Part shown: positions 50,740 to 61,400 of the stretch, piece by piece | Layout of the letters: each line of letters begins with the position of its first letter | How positions within the stretch are numbered: the first letter of the stretch is position 1 | Program-made: the position numbers and the translations under genes | The notes under the pieces: generated by a model | What the model was told of the DNA's origin: nothing | Database searches by the model: none | What the model saw: the letters and a program-made list of their open reading frames with translations, nothing else | Assembly: GCA_017590115.1 (NCBI GenBank) | Contig: JAGGNK010012448.1 | Coordinates: 2,995,922 to 3,059,921, forward strand | Direction of reading: 5' to 3' | Source: Montifringilla adamsi | Taxonomy: Eukaryota > Chordata > Aves > Passeriformes > Passeridae | Length of the DNA stretch: 64,000 nt

Positions 50740-51010
50740 TTTTTCCGTTTGGATACAGAAAACCCGGGCCCATTTTCGGTGGTTTATATACATGTAATTA
50801 GCAGTTTAATTTCCTCAGAGGCTAAATTAGCCCTATGAATTTATTTAATAAGGAGTAAGATTCAGTGCCAGGGCTGCGGCTGCGGCTCAGCCTCAGCTCC
50901 GCACTGCCCTCTGCTGCCTCCCCGGCTGCGGCCAGCCCGGCCCCGGCACGGCAGCCTCAGGGAGCATCACTCATCTTAAAACCTCGTTTACCGAGGATTC
51001 CTACCCTCCC
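50740..51010. promoter_or_regulatory. Candidate regulatory element: TAAT-rich block plus GC islet
   Basis: AT-rich flank with TAATTA at 50795-50800 and ttaat/aatttattt words, then an abrupt 97-bp GC-rich islet at 50866-50962 with about eight CpGs, unusual in this CpG-poor window. Within it, CTGCCCTCTGCTGC at 50904-50917 is the reverse complement of GCAGCAGAGGGCAG, which fits 13 of 14 positions of the CTCF core CCASYAGRKGGCRS. A 5-bp hairpin CCTCG-tttac-CGAGG follows at 50982-50996. Could be an insulator, an enhancer or the promoter of an unannotated transcript; none is shown by sequence alone. Confidence 0.35.
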
Positions 51011-51499
51011 TCTTTCATTTTCCAGTCGCTAGAAATACAGCAAATATATTTCTACGCCCATGTTTGGTTTGTTTTTTGGGTTTTTCCCCAGCAAACTCCT
51101 AGATTATACTCATTACCATACTAGCCTTGTAACAAACTCTTTCACACAGGTTAGTTCAATAATAGATTGCATCATGTGCCTGTACATAATCCATAAATCT
51201 CGAGAAAATAATGTCACACAAAGCATCATCAGTCATGCCTGAAGCAATCTGATAACTCTTGGTGTGCCTTGCTTTCTGTAAAATCTAATTCAGGAATTAT
51301 ATAATATTCTGCTTTAAAATGTCTTTTAATAGGGGAAAATGAATTCATGTGTTGCAAAGGAGAGAAATTTTCTCTTGGAACAGGCTGTGCTTACCACCAA
51401 CCCTTGTCAAAGAAGTTAATTTGTAAACTAAGAAATAGCCTGCAACTCTGATCTGAAAGTCTTACTTTTCTAGACGTCTTATACATCCACCTCCAAAAT
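51011..51499. other. Unassigned intergenic sequence
   Basis: No recognised feature between two candidate elements. Confidence 0.4.
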
Positions 51500-52010
51500 C
51501 ACCTTTTGCATCTCATGAAATTTATACAGCACCTTTTATTTAAGCAATCCAAAATGCAGGGCAGACCTGATTGTACATAAATGATAATAATCCTGGATAA
51601 TATTAATGGTAAAATTAAAAATTATTAAACCCCACAATATGTCAGATTACTGTATTCTGAGACATTACTTTCTTTGTTGTTTAAATGCAGCCTCTTCTGG
51701 TGTGGAAGATAATGCACAGAGCACAGCTATACAAAAAGCAGTATAAAGAATGAAAAATAAATAAATAAAATCTTATGTAGTATAATTGCAGAGGGAATTT
51801 TAAAAGAAACAGAAGGTAATGAGCCTGCTGGAATTTAGCCAGAAATAATAGCCCTTTGTTTCTGGTGTACTTAAGGAACTACAGCTGGCATCACATTGGC
51901 TAATAAGCCCAGAAGCCTGGCAGGAAATGAGATCAATTAATTTGAAGAATTGTATTCTGACTAGCTAAAGATTCAAGGCCAGATTGCATCTTTAGATCTG
52001 CACAGTGAGG
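51500..52010. other. Candidate conserved noncoding element
   Basis: About 500 bp, repeat-free apart from a short AAAT run near 51753-51770, with clustered words such as TAATAATCC near 51585, CCTTTGTTT (SOX-like) near 51853 and TCAATTAATTT near 51933. Enhancer-like texture; conservation unknown. Confidence 0.25.
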
Positions 52011-52824
52011 GACCCTATAGAAACAGAGAGTGAACTCCTGGCAACCTAAACAGCCGGAACCGTGACACCTAGCACACACCTTCCTGCAATGTTTTTATTG
52101 GGCTGGAGTAATGGAAAGACTCCATGAGAAATAGCGAACTGTGATTTCCTTTTCAGCCTTGAGCAGTTTCAAGAAGATATCAGGGAAAAGGTACATGTGG
52201 ACACTGTTTTCTGCATGTGAAGAACTGAGGAAAAAAAAGACACAAAATCATTACAGAAGAAAAAATTCTTTATAGTTACATCTTCTTCTTTTGACAATAC
52301 ATTAAGTATGAATCTTACATGTTATGTAAACACAAATCCGGCTGTCTTGGTGAAAGACTTTACTCCAGAAAATATACCTCACAGGTTTTTCCTCATTTCT
52401 TGATTTTTGTGGAAAAGTATGGTCTGATCTTCATTAAGGCCAAGTATAAATCAAATACCTCTGTGCACCTCTTTCAAATATACAAAATGAGGAAGAAGGC
52501 TTCAAAGACTTAACACTGCTGGACCAGAAAATTAATCAACATGTCTCTAAGAATTTCTCACTTTCCACTGCTGTTACTCCATTCTATCTCTCAGTGTGGT
52601 TCTTATGATCTCTCTGTTCGAGCCTAAGAGCAGCAGGTAAATAGAGTCCCACATTTTCATGGCTGTCATGCCTCTGTGATTTTTTCATCGGTAAATGAAC
52701 TACAGAAACTTATTGTCTTTTTAAATGAGGAGATAAACTCTAACTGCTATTTTCCTCATCTAGCACAAATAATTCAAATTCAATGCACCATTATGCAGCC
52801 CCATTATTCTCTTTTCTTTTGTAG
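52011..52824. other. Unassigned intergenic sequence ending in a splice-acceptor-like site
   Basis: Nothing recognised, except that its last bases, ctcttttcttttgtag (52809-52824), form a strong pyrimidine tract plus AG. Confidence 0.45.
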
Positions 52825-53187
52825 GAAATTGACCCTTGGCACCTGAATTCTGGATCACTTATGTTTGAAAACAATCTAGGAGCTGAACACTGGAAGGTAC
52901 AAGGATCTGAGTCATCATATTGGGGAGCAGCCAATAGGTTTCTATGCACTAATGTCCTAAACTTTTTTGCTGATTGTCTCAGGAAATGGTGCATGCTGAG
53001 AGACAATGCACTGCTTCTGGAAGCTCTGATTCAGTATTGTGAAAGTCAACTTAAAACAGGCAATTTGGCAAGACTGTCAAATAGGGCTATCTTGCTAATA
53101 TGTGGCAGCATCCTTGAAGGAAGAACATGGAAAATAAATGTCACCCACTTAAAACTGCTATTCTGCCTTGAGAGCAGAATCAGATGA
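52825..53187 (+). other. Open frame behind a splice-acceptor-like site (possible exon)
   Basis: I do not recognise the predicted peptide. From 52825 the frame is open for 120 codons to TGA at 53185-53187, with first ATG at 52861. The nearest upstream in-frame stop is the TAG of the acceptor-like site, so the frame would open exactly at the splice junction. The peptide is mixed in composition (not low-complexity), with Cys and Trp residues, and has no signal peptide or obvious domain. No clear AATAAA follows within the next few hundred bases. It may be a terminal exon of an unannotated gene or noncoding transcript, but an open frame of this length also occurs by chance in 64 kb. Confidence 0.15.
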
Positions 53188-55182
53188 TAAATACCATATT
53201 GTAAAATGTGGAGATGCTGTCTTGTAAGACACTGTGTGCAGAGATGACAGGAGGTCAATGAAAGAAGTCAAATTTTTCTTGTTGTGCCCCAATAGTTAGT
53301 ATTAGGTCTCTGAGGAAACACAGCCAGAAGGATCCACTAGATCATCCCAAATCACCTCATCCTATATCACACATTTCAAAACATCATCTTGTTATCTATA
53401 CATGAGTATATCATTTTTGTCTAACCAAAGCATAAATTGTGTTTTGGCAAAAGCAAAAATCACACTCACTATTAGAAATGTATAATTTGGGGGGTTTGAA
53501 ATTACCTCAGGTTCAGGCATCAGTTCTTGTTTTGCATTTCTCAAGCAAGACATTGTCTCACAAAGGAGATCTCTCCCAAAGTGTGGTTACTGAAATGCAC
53601 AGTCATTTCACTACACATTCCCTATTGTGCACAATTTAAAGACATGCTTCCCCTTCTACTCAAAATGAAACCAAAATATCACTGCAAGATAAAACTTTTG
53701 ACAAGCAATTTTCTGAAGTTGGTCAGGAAACTCTTCATTTGCTTGGCTTTTCCCTAAGAATTACTTAAACTTGTACAGACAAATCATCCTCTAGAAGCAC
53801 TATTTTAAAATATTCATATGGCAGTACAAGGGTTCTTATTTGGCATTTATGGTTCTGTGTGGTGGCTTTTAAAGGTTTCCAATATTTTAGAGAGGACACT
53901 AGTGCTATGAAAATGTTTTCTCCTTCTTCTAGTTCACTCTGACAGCTCTTAGAGCTAGACATTTTCAAGGTAAGTTTCTGCCGTATCACTTCTGTTGATT
54001 TTAGCTGGAACCATGCAGCAAAAACCTTGGTGGATTCATCTCAGTAACTCTAGATGTTCACAAAATATGTGTGTGTACACCAGGCTGTACAAAGTGTGTA
54101 CACTCCTTTTGCAGTACCCATAGAGAATGTGATACATATAAGGAGCAGTATTTCTGACCAATTTAAGCCTTCACTAAATCGAGATGGACTCAAATACATT
54201 CCTCTTTCTTCCCACTCACTGCACAATGATGACTCTCTGGGCAGAGGGCACCCACCCCATAGCTGCCTAAAGTTAGATGGTGTCACTGCTTCCATCCAAC
54301 TTAGAATTACTTACAAACTGCAATAGCCTTACTAGAATCCAACTTTTTTAGTCCACTCTAGCAGGCAAAGAATTCAGGGATCAATGACTGGTAAAATCTT
54401 ATTTGTTTCATGTAGTGTCCTATGGCTGAAACATTTTGAATTTTTCAAAATCACAAGTTTTTCCATCATCTGCACTTATGCTGCAGCTCATCCGGATTGA
54501 AAGGAGTCCACTAAGGGTTCCAAGTTTCTGACAGTGAGTGGGGTGCACCAGTGCTATCAGAGTCCATCAAAGACCCACATTTTGAAGCAAAGAGGAAGAT
54601 TGCGAAGAATGTTTTACAAGGCTGAAATGCATTCCATGCTGAGAAAAACTACTAGGAAAAGAAATCTGTTTTTCAGGATATTTTTATTCTTTAGGAACTG
54701 GAATTAGAGGGAGATGAAAGATCACTGCATCACATAAACCTGCTTCTAAAATTAACAGAGAGGACTGGATCTTGGAACTGATGCAGGAAGCACTACATAT
54801 TATCAGTACTAAAAACATTAGAGACAGATAAACTCTTTTACTATCTGTCACCAAACCTCTTTTGTGTGTTTACTCATGTGGGATAATAAGAAATGCTACT
54901 GGAAAGTAATAATCCTTAAACTGGAACTAAATAAGGAAAGGTCCTTAATTTCTGCATCATTTCAAGTAACAACAAAAATCAACTGTTACTCTCTGTGGTG
55001 TCAATAACAAGACTGAATGCAAAGAAATTATTTTAAGTTATTAGAGTAGTGTGTGTGCTTCTCACTCAGGGTTCTTTTAAAGCAGCAGTTTTTCTGATTC
55101 ATCCACAGGGCTGTGTTATACCATGTCAAACTAAAGTAGGTTTGAATTGGCCTGTCACAAACCAAGTTACAGTCTAGCATAA
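53188..55182. other. Unassigned intergenic sequence
   Basis: About 2 kb without a recognised gene, RNA or repeat. Confidence 0.5.
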
Positions 55183-55591
55183 TCAATATCTCAAACAAAG
55201 GATCATTATATGTACACAATACCACCACAGGGACCTGTACAGGAAATTAAAATTACCCAAATTGCCAGTTTGGAAATAAAAATGTACTTTATCAGGTCTT
55301 CTTCTTTGTTCCCACAGAATATGCAGAGTTTATTCTTTTCTCAGGACAGATCCAGAAAGCAGAGAGATGAGCCCTGGGTAAAACTCTACAGTAAACTCTT
55401 CTTGTTAAATTGTAGTCGGGGATTGCCTGCCTCTGCTTCACATGGTACCGCACAAGGCAGCAATGACTGTATTGCTCTGAAGGAGACCATTACCAACAAT
55501 GGCTGCAACTCTGACATGGACGAGAAATGGAATTTCATTATAACTGCATTCAAAGGTATTTCAATCAGCACTGATTGCTGCCTCTTTTTAA

Positions 55592-55622
<31 letters not shown>

Positions 55623-55776
55623 CCCTGAGCAGATTCAGAGGTTGTGGGAATCACACCCCATGATTTCCTACTCCCTGGTCTTTTTTCTTACAAAAACAGT
55701 GCATGTGCTCTCCTGCTTATCTTTTGGCAGTGTTACCATGCAGCCTGAAAAGGCTAGATTTTGTCACATAATCTAA
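55183..55776 (+). other. Long unexplained open frame (197 codons) crossing a poly(A) run
   Basis: Open from after TAA at 55180-55182 to TAA at 55774-55776, with first ATG at 55210 (188 codons). The peptide is not recognised. Residues about 130-137 are a lysine run made by the A28 tract. The part before it (about 55400-55590) is compositionally balanced and could be constrained DNA, coding or not: it reads CSRGLPASASHGTAQGSN and later NNGCNSDMDEKWNF. No ribosome-context or splice evidence is strong. It is longer than I expect by chance in AT-rich DNA, which is the only reason to list it. Confidence 0.15.
55595..55622. repeat. Poly(A) run, 28 bp
   Basis: Twenty-eight A, the longest homopolymer in the window. 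Confidence 0.97.
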
Positions 55777-55825
55777 AATAGTAAGAAACCATATATTTGA
55801 GGTCGTTGGGGTAGGGGTGTTGCCC

Positions 55826-55847
55826 TTTTTTTTTTTTTTTTTTTTTT
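55826..55847. repeat. Poly(T) run, 22 bp
   Basis: Twenty-two T, 203 bp after the A28 run and complementary to it. Confidence 0.97.
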
Positions 55848-56380
55848 GTTCAAATCAACATCAAAACAAGGTAAAGAAATTTAGCTGTAGAAACAGGTAT
55901 CAGCTGGACAGGTGTGACTTTTTGTCCAAAAAATCAATTCATGGTGTTTTCCCCTCTCCAGACACACAGGTATGCCTTTGCCATCTGAGGCACCATATTA
56001 GGGAGTGATGTTGGTCAGATTACTCCTGCCTCTTGCTCTTTAGCTTTTTAGTCTGAAGTGAAAGCTGTGATGCCTGTGCTTTGGAGGAAAACATTTCCTT
56101 TTCCAGCTGAAATTGGAGTGAGACTACAAAAGAACCTCTACTAGAGCAAGCCACAGTGTCTGCCCTTAAACTGGCATAAGTTTAATCTAGAAGTATATGA
56201 ATTAAAAGAATACTATAGAGTTCATCAGTAGCTTTTCTAACATTGCCCACACATACTTGGAGCAAAAAATTATTCTACGGGACTGGTGTTCAGCCTATAA
56301 ATATCAGTCAAACATTTCCTGTAGCAGTGACCTTAGACATAAAAACTGTGATAAATCCTTGGCTTTTCTGTTCTTCTCTA

Positions 56381-56422
56381 GGTAAATAATTCTTAAATTT
56401 TCTGGGTAAATAATTCTTAAAT
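56381..56422. repeat. Perfect 18-bp direct repeat with 24-bp period
   Basis: GGTAAATAATTCTTAAAT occurs at 56381-56398 and again at 56405-56422. Confidence 0.95.
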
Positions 56423-56445
56423 ACGTCAAAAAAATAGAGGAAAAT

Positions 56446-56493
56446 AAATATATATATATACACATATATACATACATATATATATATATATAT
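56446..56493. repeat. TA microsatellite
   Basis: TA dinucleotides interrupted by CACA and CATACA. Confidence 0.95.
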
Positions 56494-56949
56494 GAAAACT
56501 TATACATACCTGTGCTTGGATGCATGTAGCATGTACATAATTAGAATTTTAAGATTTTTTTTATATATCTCTCTAAAGGCAATGTTGCTACTTTAGAGGA
56601 ATGAAAGTCCAAAATTATTGTCCTTACACATAGAAAGCTGAATTCAGTTTCCTCTCAAGGTCTGGATAAGAGAATACATGAAGATCACTCCAATCACCTT
56701 CCATCAGAGATATATAGTCTTGATTGATTTCTCCACCAAACAGGTCAGTCCATTCCATCCCTTGGCCCCACAAGGTGTAGTTGCACGCTTTGTCTATCTA
56801 AACATGAATGTGTTATCTTCTTCCAGGTTGCTCTTCTCATTATGTATACAAAAAAAACCCCAAAAAACAGTTGTGGCCTTTCAGGACTCTTAAAAACCAA
56901 AACTGCAGAAATAGGTGGGAGACATATTAGCAGAATTTTCTGGAGCCAG
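56494..56949. other. Unassigned intergenic sequence
   Basis: No recognised feature. Confidence 0.45.
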
Positions 56950-57170
56950 GCAGAGACTGAGATCAATGACCTGGATTGGTCACTGCGGAAACAGCAACCT
57001 GGCCTGCGGAGATTTAAAAAGAAATTACTCAATTAAGATGTAATGGCCCTCCAGCCTCCCCAGGCTGTGAATGAGAGCAGACATATTTACAATCACAGGG
57101 TATAATAAAACTCTACCCAGTTATATCAAATCAGTGGGCCTAAATTAGCCAGCAACATCCTGATTAGGTG
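56950..57170. other. Candidate conserved noncoding element
   Basis: Repeat-free block with CAATTA at 57030-57035, gatgtaatgg, ataataaaac and ctaaattagc words, ending just before the TG microsatellite. Inference from texture. Confidence 0.25.
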
Positions 57171-57176
57171 CTGTGC

Positions 57177-57219
57177 CTGTGTGTGTCTGTGTGTGTGTGT
57201 GTGTGTGCATGTGTGTGTG
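57177..57219. repeat. TG microsatellite
   Basis: About twenty TG units, with CTGTG and CATG interruptions. Confidence 0.96.
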
Positions 57220-57439
57220 CTGGATGATTTATAATAAGATCAGTTAGCACTGTCAAAAGAAATTTTAAAATTACCTTCCAGGGGGAACAAGGGTGGAAGA
57301 GAGGGATATTGAGGTTTCAGAAAGACAATTGTACCACCTTACTGCAAAGCATTGCAGTGAATAGAGGTGAAGAAATATTACATTTGTCAATGTGTTTGTA
57401 GGATGAATTATCTCACACACACTCAGACACACACATACG
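57220..57439. other. Unassigned intergenic sequence
   Basis: Nothing recognised; a short CACACA stretch sits near 57414-57433. Confidence 0.4.
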
Positions 57440-57620
57440 TACATAAGGGAGGCAAAGTTCATTTTCCATTGAGAGCTTTTATTATGGTAGGGTTTCTCAT
57501 CACCATTTAATTATCCTTACAGAGGAATTTACCTTTTTTTAAATGAGACTTATTTATGCTTGCGAGTATTGAAGGACCGTGTAAGCACAGCAAAGTAGAA
57601 TCCTCCATTTATCCAGAGGT
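57440..57620. other. Candidate conserved noncoding element
   Basis: Repeat-free stretch with tttaattatcc near 57508 and ttttattatgg near 57478, typical homeodomain-site texture. Inference only. Confidence 0.22.
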
Positions 57621-58294
57621 CAGGGATGATTGTAAGCAGATGGTCCAATTACTTTGGAAAAAATCTTTCTCTGGTCCATGCCTCTCCCCACCTCTTTCTC
57701 TTCAACCAGCTCAGGAAAAATGATAATCAGAAATTTAACCCAGAGGTGCATAAAGGAAGCTGTCAGCCTCTTTGCTTCTGGAGAGGGCAGCAGTACAGTT
57801 TGGTCTAAGTATAGTGTGTTCATGAGTCCAAAACATTAATCATTGCCTTCATAATACTGCTGAGAAGGCAGGGAAGAAGCTTCTTTTAGCCAGGAGAGCA
57901 ACAGCAGCAGCACCTCAAAGGTGAGGGAGGTTAGAACAGATTATTTTTTGCCGCCATGACTCCACTCTTTTTGCTTTTCCAACCATTCACATTTCTTTCC
58001 TTGATATGTGCACTATCTCCCAAACTCCCGGCCACCCTGAAATTTCTCAGCTGACTGCCCAAGCCCACTAGGTGTGACGCACTCCAGAAAGGGCTTTCCA
58101 TGCTTGTTAGTTCCTCCTGCTGCCGTAATCCTGCAAAGGAAATATTTTTACAGGGCAGTAATGCGTGGCAGACTTCACCTTCCCTAAAATATGGATGAGG
58201 AATGGTTTCAGTGACTGAGCACAAAATGAAAAAGCCTTTATACTGGTTCTCCCAAAGGGAGAAGATTATCCTCTATGCCATCGTTACAGCACAG

Positions 58295-58295
<1 letters not shown>
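57621..58295. other. Unassigned intergenic sequence
   Basis: No recognised repeat or gene. Overlapping 60-97-codon frames on both strands at 57620-58224 have no domain resemblance. Confidence 0.45.
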
Positions 58296-58326
<31 letters not shown>

Positions 58327-58338
58327 CAAAACAAAACA
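58296..58338. repeat. AAAAC microsatellite
   Basis: About eight AAAAC pentamer units. Confidence 0.97.
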
Positions 58339-58462
58339 GTACTTTATATCAAATATGGCTTTTTTTAGGGTAACAGTGTGCATGCTGTCAGCAGTTCAAA
58401 AGCTAGACATTATGTCATTGTTATTTCTTAGGAAGCTAGTTTTTACTAATGCTAATTATTGT

Positions 58463-58485
58463 TACTACTACTACTACTACTACTA
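58463..58485. repeat. TAC microsatellite
   Basis: Seven to eight TAC units, read as Tyr codons in one frame. Confidence 0.97.
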
Positions 58486-61400
58486 TTGCAGTTTTGCTAA
58501 ACAAATGGGAATCTTCATCTGTCCTTCATCTGAAATTTCCTGAGCATTTGAGGGTCTGCTTCATGAGCTGATAGCAATCAATCACATAGGCAGACAGTGG
58601 GTTCAGCTCCACAGGCACTATGCAGATCTGACTGCTAGCCCTGCTCTGGTAACCCATTTGCCTCCACCAGGAAGTGATGTCTGCTGCTTGTGATGTACTC
58701 ATACTCTCTTTGAGCAGAGATTTTATCCTTGCCAAATATATCTGAGGTGTGCCAACACATGCCGTGTATGATCCACTTCCAGATCACAAAAAGTGATGGG
58801 AAAATATGGCAAAGGAAGTCAGCGATTCAGAAGGCAGAAGAAACTGCAAATTAACAAAGTTCAGCTAATTTTAAAGGAACTGTCATGGTACAAAGAAGAT
58901 TTACAAACTGTCTATAGAAAATTGTGTGAAATCTCATGTCATTTAGGGAACCCTTAAACAAACCAACAAAACCATTCTCACCACCTTTCTACATGAGCAT
59001 TTTAGCTCAGCTATGCTGCAGCTGGTAGGTGACCAAGCAAAGCCATCACAAGCAGCAACATCAAGAAAAGCTGGAGCCGGAGAAACAATTGAGGTCCAGG
59101 TCCTCACTTCCTAAAGCATCCACAGAGTATTGGTGAATTCCAGTTCAGGTCAAACTGAGTGATTTATTTTCTCCCCACTGTGAGATTTGTTGTCTAAACA
59201 GAGTTTAGATACTCACTGAGAGTGAATAGATGACTTCACTAATTACACAAGCCAAGGTGTGGAACAACTAAGTTAAAAGACTGCCAATAAAGTTCAAGGT
59301 TAGATATCTGCAACTTACATTATTAGATACATCTTAAATAAGAAATCATTTATATCAAATCCTGTATTCTTCTCCTTGCTTGCTAGAACTTAGGACAAGC
59401 AGTTCAAAACTTAAAGGAACAACTGGGTGCCTTAAAATATACATTTCAAATAATTTCTCTCTGGATTGAATGCCAGATGACCACAGTAAACTAGCTGAAA
59501 ACAGATCACCTCAATTTCACACTATTTTAATGTTGCAAGCAACTTTTACACATGCACTAAACATTCACCTCTTTCCCCTTCATCTTTTTTTGGATTGTAA
59601 TTCTAAAGGAAATACTACTTTCAGAGAAGATGTATTCTGCATTAAAAATTCAATTACACACATAGGGGTTTTTTAAAGATATTTCTTGCACTATAGAGAA
59701 AATATTTAACACCTATTTTCATCATTACAATTTTAATTATGTATTCCATAGCTTATGTTTAATTATAAAAACTTACACAACTGTTCATCTTCTTTGTGCC
59801 TTTAATCCTCTGTAACATGGATGAATGGCATACCATTTCCTTCCAGAGAATGCGTGGTGATATCGTATTTGTATTATAGTGAGATGCACAATAATTTTTT
59901 CTATAACCAAAAAAGTTAAGTACTGTAACCTTCAGAAGCACTCCAAATGTTCCTGTTGTACCCTTATTATTTAAGTAATGACTCCCTGGTTACTTCTGCA
60001 GTTGCCCAGCAGGGCAGTGTCAGTGTGAGAATGGCATTTGGTCTCAAGGTGCACATGTGCTAAGAGACAAGCTAATCACCACCCACCTCACTGTGCTGTG
60101 CTGCATTTTTTTAGCTGCAAATACGTGAGTACTACCAATATTTGTCAGCCACTTGCCCACACTTACATGCTTTTGGCACAATACTTCTGTTCGTCTTTTT
60201 CTGCCCTGCTCAGTGAAAAGTTGGAAAGAGTGCAGCTGTATAAAGCAATGGCTAGCACATTTTTTATGAGTGAAATTTATGGAGTAATGTATCTACTTTT
60301 AGCATGACTATTGTTAAACCTGGAGATCAAGCAAAGTGACACTGAATATATTGCTTTATCAATTGGATTCGTTCAAGTGAAAAATGCTGATCATGCCATG
60401 TCTATCCCCTGGGTACAGAAACACTACTTCACTACTGGAGCGGTCGATACATAAAAGTCAAATTCATTATAATTTGTAGCTTTTTTTCTTGAAGAAGAAC
60501 GCGGTTCTCAGTACATCAATATCAACTCTTAAATCCACATTGGATGGAGAGTGTACAGCACAGTAATTCAATCTCTTTACACTTAATATGGTCAGGAAGG
60601 GAGAATGAAAACAGCCTCTTGTAAAATGATGGGAAAACCAGGATGCAATCATTCTGATGGAGCTGTGCAAAGGAGTCATTTTACACCATTCGTTACCAGG
60701 GCAACAAAAATATAGTGAGCCCCATACATCTAACAGGTGACATTTTAGCTAAGAAATTGCTTCTTTGGTATTTTTTCTGTCTATGAAAAACAATGTTACT
60801 AGCGTTTTCACTTGTCATGTACTATAGGGCAACATATTCCTGCTGACAGGCCCATAATGAAAAAATAGAGCAGTTAAATAGTATTACAGTCTAACTTTTA
60901 GGATACATGCTAATCTGCTCTTTAAAGAGACTTCAGACATTTTCAAACACCCTGGAGACTTGAGTGACTGGAAATTTCTGCATGAGTGTATATAGATGAG
61001 CAGACAGATGTGTTTAGTGGAAACAAAAAACCCTCTTTCCCAATCTTTCTGATTTAGTTAAAACATGGAAAGGGATATTTTTTTTTGGTAGACAAATATG
61101 CTGCAGTGTTTGTAAATGACCACCCACAAACACACCAGTGCCAGATACATCAAATGGGTTAGTTTCATTATATTTCTACCAATGATTGCATCAATTATTT
61201 CTGGACCATATGCATTTCTGATCCCTGCATGGTTGCTACTGAATTCATGAAGGCACAAGGCTTGATTTCTATTTCCATAGTTTTACATCCGGAGGAGATT
61301 AAAGATTTAGCATGGGCTATTGTGGGTTTGTGAATGCATCTGTGCATCTCAATTTTTTTTTTTTTTTAATTCCATCTGCCCCACGAGTAGCATAGCACTC

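Larger units (their letters stand above)
55777..56445. other. Unassigned sequence with poly(T) and an 18-bp direct repeat
   Basis: Holds T22 at 55826-55847 and the direct repeat at 56381-56422; otherwise nothing recognised. Confidence 0.5.

Noticed and set aside
52600..52640. tRNA T-arm-like word gttcgagcc
   Set aside because: No matching acceptor, D or anticodon arms around it.
58300..58340. AAAAC run as a retroposon tail
   Set aside because: No retroposon body was recognised beside it; treated as a microsatellite.
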